Shown: in pieces, positions 52,143-61,757 of the stretch
Numbering within the stretch: the first letter of the stretch is position 1
Layout of the letters: the number at the start of each line of letters is the position of its first letter
Assembly: GCF_000397205.1 (NCBI RefSeq)
Contig: NC_021237.1
Coordinates: 1,613,001 to 1,677,000, forward strand
Length of the DNA stretch: 64,000 nt
Direction of reading: 5' to 3'
Source: Pseudomonas protegens CHA0
GTDB taxonomy: Bacteria; Pseudomonadota; Gammaproteobacteria; Pseudomonadales; Pseudomonadaceae
Notes under the pieces: model-generated
What the model saw: only the letters and a program-made list of their open reading frames with translations
Databases searched by the model: none
What the model was told of the DNA's origin: nothing
Translations under genes and position numbers: made by a program

Positions 52143-53868
52143 AGTTGCCTTGGGCAAGTCATCGAACAGCCTGCTTGCGGGGGGCCTTGAACGGCGCTGG
52201 CAGCGATTGTCCGGGGGCTGCCTGGGCTTGCTGCTGATGTTGCCCGCAGTGGCGGCTGCCGCGGTGTATGTGCCCAACGCCGGGCAGGCGATGCGCGACA
52301 TCCAGGCCACGCAACCGGCCTTGCCGGAGCCTCCGGCACCGGAGCTGGACCTGCCGGCGAAGCCGCCGAGCGCCCCTGCCCAGGCTCCGGACACCTCCGG
52401 CATCCGCTTGCAGGTCAACGACTTCGTGATCGTCGGCAACCAGGTGTTCAGCAACGAGATGCTGCAAGCCCTGCTGGCGGACCTCAAGGGCCAGGAGCTG
52501 GACCTGAACCAGCTGCGCGCGGCCGCCGAGCGCCTGACGACCTATTACCAGAACCAGGGCTACATGCTGGCCCGGGCCTTCCTGCCGGCCCAGGACATCG
52601 AGGACGGCGTGGTGCGTATCGAGGTCATGGAAGGTCGCTACGGTCGTATTCAAGTGAACAACCAGTCCCGGGCCCTGAACTCGGTGATCACAGGCCCGTT
52701 GTCGTCACTGCACAGCGATACCGCGGTCCGCAGTGAAGATCTTGAACGCAGCCTGCTGCTGTTGAGCGACCTTCCCGGGGTCCGGGTCAAGGGCACTCTC
52801 AGTGCCGGCGAGCAGCGCGGCACCACCGACCTGCTGGTCAATGCGCAGCCCGGGCCCTGGGCCAGCGGCACCCTGGAAGCCGACAACTTCGGCGGCTACT
52901 ACACCGGCGAATACCGCCTGGGGGGCAGCCTCAACCTCAACAACCCCTTGCGCCTGGGCGATCAGTTCAACCTGCGCCTGCTCGGCAGCGACGAGGACCA
53001 GCGCTACTACCGCGCCGCCTACAAGCTTCCCCTGGGCCCCTGGTCCACCAGTGTGGGCGTGGCCTATTCGCGGATGAACTACGAGTTGAGCCGGGACTTC
53101 GAGGTGCTGGAGGCCCACGGCCAGGCGAGCATCGGCAGTGTCTTCATCACTCAGCCGCTGATCCGCAGCCGCACCTTCGATCTCAGCGCCCAGTTGCAGT
53201 ACGAGGACAAGCGCCTGCGCGACGACATCGACCTGTTCGAAGTCAGCAGCCAGAAGCATGTGGAACTGTGGAGCCTGAGCCTCAACGGCAACTCCCAGGA
53301 CAGCCTGCTCGGCGGCGGGCAGAACTTCTTCTACCTCACCTACGGCAGTGGCCGGTTGAGCATCGACGACCCGATGGACCAGTGGCGCGACCATTTCACG
53401 GCCGGCACCAACGGTGGCTTTCAGAAGCTCAACCTCAATGCCGCGCGCCTGCAGTACCTGAGCCCGCGCTTTCAGCTCTATGGCCAGTTCAACGGCCAAT
53501 GGTCCTCGACCAACCTGGACAGCTCGGAAAAATTCGGCATCGGCGGCCCCTTCGATGTGCGCGCCTATCCCCAGGGGACCGGCAGTGGCGACCAGGGCTG
53601 GCAGGCCAGCCTGGAGCTGCGCTTTCTCCTGGCCCCGCGCTGGCAGCTCAAGGCGTTTGTCGATCACGGCGCGGTGCAGGTCAACAAGAGCCCCTGGATC
53701 CACGACGAGAACCGCCGCCAGCTGTCGGGCGCCGGTGTGGGTGCCAGTTGGAGCGGTCCTTCGCAACAGATCAGCGTGACCAGTGCCTGGGCCCTGGACA
53801 ACAACCAGGAAGGCAGCGGGCCCGAGCGCACGCCGCGGATCTGGGCCAGCGCGACACAGTATTTCTGA
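52117..53868 (+). CDS. TpsB two-partner secretion transporter (ShlB/FhaC/HecB family)
   Basis: The 583-residue outer-membrane protein has a signal region near residues 25-48 and a Pro-rich linker (residues about 65-95). Two POTRA domains follow: LQVNDFVIVGNQVFSNEMLQALL from about residue 100 and VRIEVMEGRYGRIQVNN onward. A 16-strand barrel ends in SATQYF. The conserved loop motif VRGY reads VRAYPQGTGSGDQG near residue 483. It should export the TpsA proteins encoded next. It starts at a GTG inside the second chaperone gene, so it is embedded in the fimbrial operon. Confidence 0.93.
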   Translation: MEVRGYKTEVALGKSSNSLLAGGLERRWQRLSGGCLGLLLMLPAVAAAAVYVPNAGQAMRDIQATQPALPEPPAPELDLPAKPPSAPAQAPDTSGIRLQVNDFVIVGNQVFSNEMLQALLADLKGQELDLNQLRAAAERLTTYYQNQGYMLARAFLPAQDIEDGVVRIEVMEGRYGRIQVNNQSRALNSVITGPLSSLHSDTAVRSEDLERSLLLLSDLPGVRVKGTLSAGEQRGTTDLLVNAQPGPWASGTLEADNFGGYYTGEYRLGGSLNLNNPLRLGDQFNLRLLGSDEDQRYYRAAYKLPLGPWSTSVGVAYSRMNYELSRDFEVLEAHGQASIGSVFITQPLIRSRTFDLSAQLQYEDKRLRDDIDLFEVSSQKHVELWSLSLNGNSQDSLLGGGQNFFYLTYGSGRLSIDDPMDQWRDHFTAGTNGGFQKLNLNAARLQYLSPRFQLYGQFNGQWSSTNLDSSEKFGIGGPFDVRAYPQGTGSGDQGWQASLELRFLLAPRWQLKAFVDHGAVQVNKSPWIHDENRRQLSGAGVGASWSGPSQQISVTSAWALDNNQEGSGPERTPRIWASATQYF

Positions 53869-53943
53869 AGGCCAGCGTGTGCTTCGGAGGTGGTGCCGTC
53901 CTGCATAGGTTGCAGGGCGTTAATAAGTAGATAAGGAGTCAAC

Positions 53944-56900
53944 GTGAATAAGGTTTATGCATTGGTGTGGAATCAGGCCCAGGGCTGCTGGAGTGTGACC
54001 GACGAGGGCGCGCGCCGTCGTCGTCGCTCCGGAACACGCAAGGGCCTGGTGGTGATGGTGGCCGGGCTGCTGGGCATTGGTGTTCTGCCTATGGCCTTCG
54101 CGTTGCCGACCGGCGACACGATAGTCTCCGGATCTGCGGACATCCTGACGTTCGACAATGGCAAGCAGATGTCGATCAACCAGCACTCCGACAAGCTGAT
54201 CACCAACTGGAACGACTTCAGCGTGAACCGCGGCCAGACGGTGACCTTCAGCCAGCCGACCAAGACCTCGGTCGCCCTGAACCGGGTGATCGGCGTCAAC
54301 GGCAGTAACATCCAGGGGCAGATCAATGCCAACGGCCGGGTGTTCCTGATCAACCCCAACGGCGTGGTATTCGGCAACAACGCTCAGGTCAACGTCGGTG
54401 GCCTGGTGGTCTCGACCAAGAACATCAGCGATGACAACTTCAAGGCCGGCAACTACAAGTTTGCCGGGACCTCACAAGCTGAAATCGTCAACAACGGCGT
54501 GATTACTACCACCGATGGTGGCAGCGTGGCCCTGCTCGGCAAGACCGTGCGCAACGAAGGCGACATCAAGGCGCAAAAGGGCCGTGTGGCCCTGGGTGGC
54601 GGCGACGAGTTCACCGTCAGCTTCGACAGCAACAACCTGCTGGACCTGAAAGTCGATGCCGCGGCGATCAATGCGCTGGTCAGCAACGGCGGCCTGCTCA
54701 AGGCCGATGGCGGGCAGGTGTTGATGACCGCACGCAGTGCCGGCTCGATGCTGCAGACCGTGGTCAACAACCAGGGCGCCATCGAAGCCAACACTCTGTC
54801 GCGCAAGGCCGGCAAGATCACCCTGGACGGCGGTGATGTCGGCGTGGTCAACGTCGGTGGCTCGATGAGCGCCAACGCACTGACTTCGATCGGTGATGGC
54901 GGTGTCGTGGAGACCAAGGGCGCCGACACCAAGGTGCAACTGGCCGCCCGGGTCAACACCTTGGCCACCAATGGCAAGGCCGGTACCTGGAAGATCAGTT
55001 CCACCGATATCAATGTCAGCCCAACCTCCACCCCCGGCAGCAACAACGTGTATGCCGATACCCTGTCGTTTAACCTGGCTTCCACCAACGTCGAGTTGAG
55101 CAGCAAGTCCGGCGACGTTTCGATCGACGGTGATATCAACTGGAGCAGCGGCAATCACTTGAACGTCGCTTCGGCCCAGGACATCAACCTCAATAAAAAC
55201 CTGAAGGCCAGCGGTACAGGCGCTCGTGTTGAGCTCCAGGCCGATCGGGACATCAAGCTCAATGGTGCGGTAGCGCTGACCGGTGCCAACAGCAGCCTCG
55301 GCCTGGTCTACGGCAACAGCTATGTCCTGGGCGATCGCGGCCAGGTCACCCTGTCCGGCAGCGGCGCTTCGTTCGACGTCAATGATGACCTGTACACAGT
55401 GATCCAGAACTCCGCGCAGTTGCAGGCGATCGGCACCAACCTCGGTGGCCTGTATGTGCTGGGCAATGACATCAAGGGCACCGGCATCATCAAGACCATT
55501 GGTGGCAACAGACAGTTCAACGGAATCTTCGAGGGCCTGGGCAATACCATCAGTGGTTTCACCGTCAATACCGATGGGCCTTACGGTGGTCTGTTCGGCC
55601 GATCGTCCGGCAGCATCAGCAACCTCAAGCTGGCGTCGATGAGAATCAACGGTACTACCTCCAACTCGGGCTTCGGAAAAATCGGTGGCTTGGTGGGCGA
55701 GAACACCGGCCGCATCGAAAACGTCAGTGGCACCAACCTGGTCGTGAACGCCAACAGCAATCAGACCAACACCGTCGGTGGCCTGGTCGGCGTCAACGCC
55801 GGCGGCAGCATCAACCGTGGATCGGTGACCGGTACGGTGACCGGTAACAACAACACCTTGGCAATGGGCGGCCTGGTCGGCGAAAACAATGTTGGCCGCG
55901 CCGGTGTGGGGAGTATTACCAATAGCTCCACCAACGTGCAGGTGTTGGGCACCGTACAGCTCAGTGAGGTGGGTGGCATGGGCGGCCTGGTGGGGATCAA
56001 CAAGGGCGGGGAAATCAAGGGTTCTTCGAGTGCCGGTACGATCGGAACGGGTTTCCGTCCACCCGTTAACCCACCCGTTCGCCCACCTTACATCGACCCG
56101 AACCTGGGTGGTTTGGTGGGCTACAACCAAGGCGGCCTGATTGATAACGCCAGTTCCTCGGTCAATGTCTGGGGTTATGCCGCCAGCCGCATCGGTGGTC
56201 TGGTGGGGACCAACAAAAATGGCACCATCATCGACTCCAGCGCCAGTGGTGCGGTTGCGGGTGCAGCGTCCTTGGCCGCAGGTGGCTTGGTGGGCTTCAA
56301 CCAGAACAGCGAGCTGAAGAACGTCAAGGCCACTGGCACGGTGACTGACTCCACCGGCACCAACATTGGCGGTCTGGTGGGCAAGAACGAGGACAGCCAG
56401 ATCCACACGGCGGAAGCGACCGGCAATGTGACAGGTGGTGCCAACAGTAATGTCGGTGGCCTGATCGGACACAACTTTGGCGGTAACACCGAATATGTCG
56501 TGGCTCGTGGCAATGCCAGCGGCGGCAACATCAGCAACGTCGGCGGGTTGGTGGGTTACAACGACGGTGATCTGAGTTCGGCCGAAGCCAGCGGTGACGT
56601 CCGCGGCGGCGTCACCAGCTTCGTCGGCGGCCTGGTGGGTACCAATGGCGACCTTGTCGATCACCGCATCAATAGCGCATCGGCCAAAGGCGACGTAGTG
56701 GGCGGTGATCGGAGTGCGGTTGGCGGCCTGGTCGGTCAGAACAATTCGTTCATCACCAACTCCCTGGCCGATGGCCAGGTGAGCGGCGGCGTCTCTGCCC
56801 TCCTGGGCGGACTGGTCGGCTTGAACACGGGCGATCTGCGTAACTCTTCGGCCTCCGGCAAGATCAACTTCGTTGCGCGCAACGCCCAGACCTACGGTGG

Positions 56901-57003
56901 CCTGGTCGGGGTCAACTACGGCGACATGCGCTACAACAGGGCGGAGGAGCTGGCGGCGCAAGTGCCAGCGGTCGGCCTGAACGAGGGCGATATCCGCAAC
57001 TGA
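53944..57003 (+). CDS. TpsA adhesin 1 (CupB5-like), ESPR - TPS domain - GLUG repeats
   Basis: The 1019-residue exoprotein starts at a GTG after AAGGAG. The extended signal peptide begins MNKVYALVWNQAQGCWSV and ends with a hydrophobic segment cleaved near AFA (residue about 53). The haemagglutinin-type TPS domain (residues about 55-300) contains SINQHSDKLITNWNDFSVN and FLINPNGVVFGNNAQVN. From about residue 540 there are some 15 GLUG repeats with the core GGLVGxN, which should extend a right-handed beta-helix. There is no C-terminal anchor, so it is secreted or held by its TpsB. CupB5 of P. aeruginosa has about the same length (from memory). Confidence 0.92.
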   Translation: MNKVYALVWNQAQGCWSVTDEGARRRRRSGTRKGLVVMVAGLLGIGVLPMAFALPTGDTIVSGSADILTFDNGKQMSINQHSDKLITNWNDFSVNRGQTVTFSQPTKTSVALNRVIGVNGSNIQGQINANGRVFLINPNGVVFGNNAQVNVGGLVVSTKNISDDNFKAGNYKFAGTSQAEIVNNGVITTTDGGSVALLGKTVRNEGDIKAQKGRVALGGGDEFTVSFDSNNLLDLKVDAAAINALVSNGGLLKADGGQVLMTARSAGSMLQTVVNNQGAIEANTLSRKAGKITLDGGDVGVVNVGGSMSANALTSIGDGGVVETKGADTKVQLAARVNTLATNGKAGTWKISSTDINVSPTSTPGSNNVYADTLSFNLASTNVELSSKSGDVSIDGDINWSSGNHLNVASAQDINLNKNLKASGTGARVELQADRDIKLNGAVALTGANSSLGLVYGNSYVLGDRGQVTLSGSGASFDVNDDLYTVIQNSAQLQAIGTNLGGLYVLGNDIKGTGIIKTIGGNRQFNGIFEGLGNTISGFTVNTDGPYGGLFGRSSGSISNLKLASMRINGTTSNSGFGKIGGLVGENTGRIENVSGTNLVVNANSNQTNTVGGLVGVNAGGSINRGSVTGTVTGNNNTLAMGGLVGENNVGRAGVGSITNSSTNVQVLGTVQLSEVGGMGGLVGINKGGEIKGSSSAGTIGTGFRPPVNPPVRPPYIDPNLGGLVGYNQGGLIDNASSSVNVWGYAASRIGGLVGTNKNGTIIDSSASGAVAGAASLAAGGLVGFNQNSELKNVKATGTVTDSTGTNIGGLVGKNEDSQIHTAEATGNVTGGANSNVGGLIGHNFGGNTEYVVARGNASGGNISNVGGLVGYNDGDLSSAEASGDVRGGVTSFVGGLVGTNGDLVDHRINSASAKGDVVGGDRSAVGGLVGQNNSFITNSLADGQVSGGVSALLGGLVGLNTGDLRNSSASGKINFVARNAQTYGGLVGVNYGDMRYNRAEELAAQVPAVGLNEGDIRN

Positions 57004-57127
57004 TGACCGGTACCCACTGATCTGAGGAAGGGCAGTTCCCCGGTGCACCTGGCTGATGCCTGGCGTACCGGGTGCTGACTGATGACGGGTACCTGCTTGT
57101 CTCGTTCCTTGATGATCTTTCTTAAGG

Positions 57128-57149
57128 GTGGCCGGAAGCAGCCGGCCAC
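57128..57149 (+). terminator. Hairpin downstream of tpsA 1
   Basis: GTGGCCGG (57128-57135) pairs with CCGGCCAC (57142-57149) with a 6-nt loop in the 229-bp gap before the tip-protein gene. There is no T-run, so it may be an attenuator or processing hairpin rather than a full terminator. Confidence 0.45.
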
Positions 57150-57232
57150 TGTTGGACAACCCATCTCGTTTGTGCAGGGCATGGCCGTTCACACAGGCGG
57201 TGCTCCAACAGTGCAGACAGGGAGAAAGACAG

Positions 57233-58375
57233 ATGATTCGCCAATGGCTGAGGCTTGTAACCGAGCGTAGACCGCTGTCCCTGTGGGTTCATGGCGTCGT
57301 GCTTGCAGCGATGCTTTGCGGCTGGGTCGGCACGCAAGCGCGCGCAGCCTCGGTGAACGGTTATGCCAGGGGCTGCGACGTCACCAGCAACGCCGTTACG
57401 CAATGGCGGCTGATCAACCCGTTGAACACCAATACCGCGGTAGGAACCGTGTTATGGCAGCGTACGCTGACCTTGCATACCAGTTTCAACCTGGCTGTCT
57501 CCGGCAGACCTCGGGAACTGGTGACTGCGGGGCATTGGACCCCCGGTACGCCGCAGTACGATGGTGCCGCGCCTACCGATGTCGCCGGCATTGGCTTGCG
57601 ACTGGAGGTTGTTCCTCAAGGGGGCAAGAAAATACGGGTGGCCCAGGTCACCTACCCGATTGCCTTGGAAAAAAATGACGACCTGGTCTTTGAGAGCGGT
57701 TTACCCAAGCAGACCATGGTCACCCAGATTATTCAGTCACTGATCCTGACCGTGCCACCGGATCAGTTGCCCACGGGCACCCTCAAAGTGACTCAGGTAA
57801 CAGGCTCTTCCTACCTGCAGTTGTATGCGTACGACCTGGAAAAAAACGAGTCGACCCTGGGGGCCCAATTGAGCCAGCTCAGCGCACCGCTGACCGGCAG
57901 TTGCCGCACGAGCCTGGTCATGGGCGGCATGGACTTCAACATCAACATCGAGCTGCCCAAGACCTGCGTGGTGGAAGCCTACAAAGAGATCGGGGTGCGC
58001 TTGGGACGCTTCGCCCTGTCGGACTTTCCCCAGGTCAACGCTACCTCGCCTGCGGTTCCTTTCAGTATCGGCTTGAGCCGTTGTTCGATGCAGGCCAAGC
58101 CTCGCATCAGCTTTATCGACAAGTCCGGGGGCTCGTCGGTCCCGGGCGTACTGGGTCTGATCAATTCCAGTACCCGGGGGTTCGGCATTGTCATGACCAA
58201 TGGGCTGACTTCGGAACGCATCGAGTACAGCGGCCAGAGCTACGAGATGCAGCGCATCGGCGATGGCGCAAGCATTCCCCTGCGGGCCAGCTACATCCGC
58301 ATTGGCAATGACCAGGAAGTCGAGGCCGGCGGGGAGGCCAACGGGGCCGCAGAGTTCACTTTTACCTTCCCATGA
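57233..58375 (+). CDS. Fimbrial tip-like protein (CupB6-like)
   Basis: The 380-residue protein has a signal peptide ending near ARA. A C-terminal type 1 pilin domain of about 140 residues follows (CVVEAYKEIGVRLGRFALSDFPQVN, SIGLSRCSMQAKPRISF, ending AAEFTFTFP with a Phe near the C-terminus). The N-terminal half (residues about 45-230) is a separate domain with one Cys pair and no family I recognise; by position it would be the receptor-binding adhesin domain. GGAGA precedes the ATG by 7 bp. It interrupts the series of TpsA genes, as cupB6 follows cupB5. Confidence 0.85.
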   Translation: MIRQWLRLVTERRPLSLWVHGVVLAAMLCGWVGTQARAASVNGYARGCDVTSNAVTQWRLINPLNTNTAVGTVLWQRTLTLHTSFNLAVSGRPRELVTAGHWTPGTPQYDGAAPTDVAGIGLRLEVVPQGGKKIRVAQVTYPIALEKNDDLVFESGLPKQTMVTQIIQSLILTVPPDQLPTGTLKVTQVTGSSYLQLYAYDLEKNESTLGAQLSQLSAPLTGSCRTSLVMGGMDFNINIELPKTCVVEAYKEIGVRLGRFALSDFPQVNATSPAVPFSIGLSRCSMQAKPRISFIDKSGGSSVPGVLGLINSSTRGFGIVMTNGLTSERIEYSGQSYEMQRIGDGASIPLRASYIRIGNDQEVEAGGEANGAAEFTFTFP

Positions 58376-58519
58376 TCGCGACCGCTCATTGAGCCGGTTC
58401 GTCCGTGGGCGAGTTCTACCCAACACCGTCGTTCAATTTTGAAGGCCTAGCAGGCGCTTCAGCGGCAGTGCCGTGCTGCAAAGGTTTGTAGTACGTAGAT
58501 AAATCGATATGGAGTTTTC

Positions 58520-61510
58520 ATGAACAAGATCTATGCGTTGGTATGGAACCAGGCCCAAGGCTGCTGGAACGTCACTCACGAAGGCGCCCGGCGTCGGCGT
58601 ACCGGTTCCGGCAAGGGCCTGGTGGTGGCGGTCGCCAGTCTCCTGGCATTGACCGGGTTGCCCTCGGCGTTTGCCTTGCCCACCGGCGGGGAGGTGGTGT
58701 CCGGCAGTGCCGACATCCTGACCCAGGGCCCGAACATGTCGATCAATCAGCATACGGACAAGTTGATCACGAACTGGAATGACTTCAGTGTTCAGACCAA
58801 TCAATCGGTGACCTTCAATCAGCCCACCAGCACTTCGATTGCCCTGAACCGGGTCGTCGGCGTCAATGGCAGCCAGATTCATGGGCAGATCAACGCCAAT
58901 GGCCGGGTGTTCCTGATCAACCCCAACGGGGTGGTGTTCGGCCAAGGCTCACAGGTGAATGTCGGTGGCCTGGTGGCTACGACCCGCGACATCAGCGATG
59001 CCGATTTCAAGGTCGGCAACTACAAGTTCACCGGTGACTCGGCGGCCGAGGTCGTCAACCAGGGTTCCATCACTGCCGCTGACGGCGGCGGCGTTGCGCT
59101 GCTCGGGGCCAAGGTGACCAACCAAGGCACGATCAATGCGCAGAACGGGCGTGTGGCGCTGGCCGCAGGCAATGGCTTCACCGTCAGCTTCGATGACAAC
59201 CAACTGCTGGACCTGCACGTCGACAGCGCCGCGCTCAACGCGCTGGTGCACAACAGCGGCACCGGCCTGCTCAAGGCCGACGGCGGCCAAGTGCTGATGA
59301 CCGCCAAGAGCGCGGGTTCGATGCTGCAGACCGTGGTCAACAACCAGGGCACCATCGAAGCCAATACCCTGTCGCAAAAAGCCGGTCGGATCACCCTGGA
59401 CGGCGGCGATGTGGGCGTGGTCAGCGTCGATGGTTCGCTGCAGGCCAACGCGCTAGGCGGCAAGGGCGATGGCGGGTTGATCGAGACCCGGGGCGCCACC
59501 ACCCGCGTACAGCTGCCGACCAAGGTCGGCACTCAGTCCAGGGATGGCCGCACGGGCACCTGGAAGATCGCCAGCAACGAAGTCAAGGTGGGCTCCTTCT
59601 TCAACGCCAACAGCAACACCGTCCATGCCGACACCCTGTCGCGCAACCTGGCCACGACCAATATCGAACTGGCCAGTGGCAAGGGCGATGTAGCGGTGGA
59701 AAACGGGATGCGCTGGTCCAGCGGTAACCAGTTGACCCTCTCTTCGGCCAAAGACATTCGCCTGAATGATCGCCTGTCTGCCTCTGGCGCCAATGCCCGG
59801 GTCGAACTCAACGCCCAGGGTGGTATCAAGCTCAACCGTCAACTGACGCTGAGCGGCAGCAACAGCAGCCTCGGGCTGAACCACGGTAGTGGGTTTGTCA
59901 TGGGCCAGAATGGCGGCGTCACGCTGTCCGGCAACGGGGCGCGCTTCGACGCCAACGGCGAAGCCTACCGGGTCATTCAAGACACCACGCAGTTGCAGGC
60001 AATCGACCAGGATCTGGCCGGTCGCTACGTCCTGGGCAACTCCATCAACAGCAGCGCGCGCCTGACCTCCATCGGTGGCCAGCAGGCCTTCAGTGGCATC
60101 TTCGATGGCCTGGGCAACACCCTCAGCGGTTTGACGATCAACAGCAACGGCACCGATGGCGGACTGTTCGCCAGCTCGTCCGGCAGCATCGGCAACCTCA
60201 AGCTGGCCTCGTTGACCATCAACGGTGCCATGCCCACCTCCGGTCCCAGTGCGCTCGGAGGCCTGGTCGGGCGCAACAGCGGGAAAATTGCCAACGTCAG
60301 CGCCAGCAATCTGCGGGTGAATGGCAAGAGCCGACAGGACAACGTGATCGGCGGGCTGGTGGGCAGCAACATCGGTGGTTCCGTCGACGCCTCGTCGATA
60401 AGCGGTGTGGTACTGGGCAATAGTTACACCTCGGCGGCCGGTGGCCTGGTGGGCGAGAACCGTCAGGTGGAGGGCAGTGGCGGCACAGTGACCAACAGCA
60501 GCGCCGATGTCCGGCTCACCGCCAGCATCGCTGCCAACGCCGAGGGCGGTGTGGGTGGGCTGGTGGGCGTCAACCATCAAGGGCTGATTGCCCATTCCTC
60601 CAGTTCGGGAGCGCTCTCCAGTGGTGGCAGCTACAGCTACAAGGGCACCAACCTGGGCGGCCTGGTGGGTTACAACCAGGGTGGCCGTATCGAGGGTTCC
60701 CAGTCTTCGGTGGCGGTCTCCGGCAATGGTGCGAGCAATGCCGGTGGCCTGGTTGGCCGCAACGAAGCGGGCCGGATCAGTGATTCGGTAGCCAGCGGCA
60801 GGTTGCAGGGCAACAGCTTTGCCACGGCCGGTGGCCTGGTGGGGCTGAACCACGACAGCGTGCTGCGCAACGTCAACGCCAGCGGCGCGGTGAATGCGGG
60901 GAACAGCCTGCACATCGGCGGCCTGGTGGGGCAGAACCTTGACAGTGACATCAGCCTTGCCGAAGCGTCCGGCCTGGTTCAGGGGGGTAGCAACAGCACT
61001 GTAGGTGGGCTTGTTGGTTCCAACGCTGGTGGGCTCATTGCCAACTCCCTGGCCTTGGGCAATGTCACTGGCAAGGATCAAAGCCATGTCGGCGGGCTCA
61101 TCGGCTACAACGCCGGGGACCTGAAGTCGGTCGAGGCCCATGGTGATGTCAGTGGCGGTGCCAAGAGCGCGGTCGGTGGTCTGGTGGGGACTCATGGGAT
61201 TGAGCTGGGTGACAGCCTCATCGACACCGCCTCGGCCAAGGGCAATGTTTCCGGGGGCAGCTACAGCGTGGTCGGTGGTCTGGTGGGGCAGAACAACGCG
61301 CGGATCGTCAACACGCTCGCCAGTGGCGAAGTCTCGGGCAACCAGTATGCACAGCTGGGCGGCCTGGCGGGGGTAGACCTGGGTGACATTCGTCAATCGG
61401 CAGCCTTCGGCAACATCAAGGTAATAGCTCCGAACTACGCAAGCACGGGCTACGACCGCCCCTTGAATCAGCCAGCCAACCTCAACCAGGGCGAGCCGCG
61501 TAACTGGTGA
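58520..61510 (+). CDS. TpsA adhesin 2, ESPR - TPS domain - GLUG repeats
   Basis: The 996-residue paralogue starts MNKIYALVWNQAQGCWNVTHEGARRR, with a cleavage site near AFA. Its TPS domain has SINQHTDKLITNWNDFSVQ and FLINPNGVVFGQGSQVN. About 14 GLUG repeats (GGLVGxN) follow from residue about 550; it ends GEPRNW. The leader upstream shares GCAAAGGTTTG and GATA-GGAG elements with those of the other copies, so whole transcription units were duplicated. It should use the TpsB encoded at 52117. The mid-section (59264-60244) is almost identical in DNA to tpsA 3. Confidence 0.92.
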   Translation: MNKIYALVWNQAQGCWNVTHEGARRRRTGSGKGLVVAVASLLALTGLPSAFALPTGGEVVSGSADILTQGPNMSINQHTDKLITNWNDFSVQTNQSVTFNQPTSTSIALNRVVGVNGSQIHGQINANGRVFLINPNGVVFGQGSQVNVGGLVATTRDISDADFKVGNYKFTGDSAAEVVNQGSITAADGGGVALLGAKVTNQGTINAQNGRVALAAGNGFTVSFDDNQLLDLHVDSAALNALVHNSGTGLLKADGGQVLMTAKSAGSMLQTVVNNQGTIEANTLSQKAGRITLDGGDVGVVSVDGSLQANALGGKGDGGLIETRGATTRVQLPTKVGTQSRDGRTGTWKIASNEVKVGSFFNANSNTVHADTLSRNLATTNIELASGKGDVAVENGMRWSSGNQLTLSSAKDIRLNDRLSASGANARVELNAQGGIKLNRQLTLSGSNSSLGLNHGSGFVMGQNGGVTLSGNGARFDANGEAYRVIQDTTQLQAIDQDLAGRYVLGNSINSSARLTSIGGQQAFSGIFDGLGNTLSGLTINSNGTDGGLFASSSGSIGNLKLASLTINGAMPTSGPSALGGLVGRNSGKIANVSASNLRVNGKSRQDNVIGGLVGSNIGGSVDASSISGVVLGNSYTSAAGGLVGENRQVEGSGGTVTNSSADVRLTASIAANAEGGVGGLVGVNHQGLIAHSSSSGALSSGGSYSYKGTNLGGLVGYNQGGRIEGSQSSVAVSGNGASNAGGLVGRNEAGRISDSVASGRLQGNSFATAGGLVGLNHDSVLRNVNASGAVNAGNSLHIGGLVGQNLDSDISLAEASGLVQGGSNSTVGGLVGSNAGGLIANSLALGNVTGKDQSHVGGLIGYNAGDLKSVEAHGDVSGGAKSAVGGLVGTHGIELGDSLIDTASAKGNVSGGSYSVVGGLVGQNNARIVNTLASGEVSGNQYAQLGGLAGVDLGDIRQSAAFGNIKVIAPNYASTGYDRPLNQPANLNQGEPRNW
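59264..60244 (+). repeat. Long direct repeat, copy in tpsA 2
   Basis: These 981 bp match 62499-63479 in tpsA 3 with about 15 differences counted by eye, at a constant offset of 3235 bp without gaps. The upstream border is sharp: just before it the two genes differ by an in-frame indel. After the downstream border the match decays gradually. Confidence 0.9.
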
Positions 61511-61757
61511 TCAACCCCTCTTGATACAAGGAAATGGCCACTCCCTTGGTATGCCGTGCGCGAGCACAGCATATCGAGGTTGGCCTGATTCAGGGCTGCC
61601 ATGCAGCTTGTCCTGAGCGGCCCGAGGTAACGGGCGCAGTACATCGCTTGGGATTGTGCGAGCACTTAACTGCATTGCTGCCAGGGCGCTGTGCCCCAGC
61701 CGTGTTGTGCTGCTCTGCAAAGGTTTGCCGGGTATTGAGAATACGATAAGGAGCTTT

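Noticed and set aside
55500..57000. Regular repeats suggesting a CRISPR array or tandem-repeat locus
   Set aside because: The periodicity is at protein level (GGLVGxN) with variable DNA between; there are no constant DNA repeats with unique spacers, and no cas genes.
54472..57192. 906-codon frame antisense to tpsA 1, with similar frames antisense to tpsA 2 and 3
   Set aside because: The repeats in the TpsA genes produce periodic antisense translation (for example QTTDxA-like units), a mirror of GLUG repeats rather than a gene.
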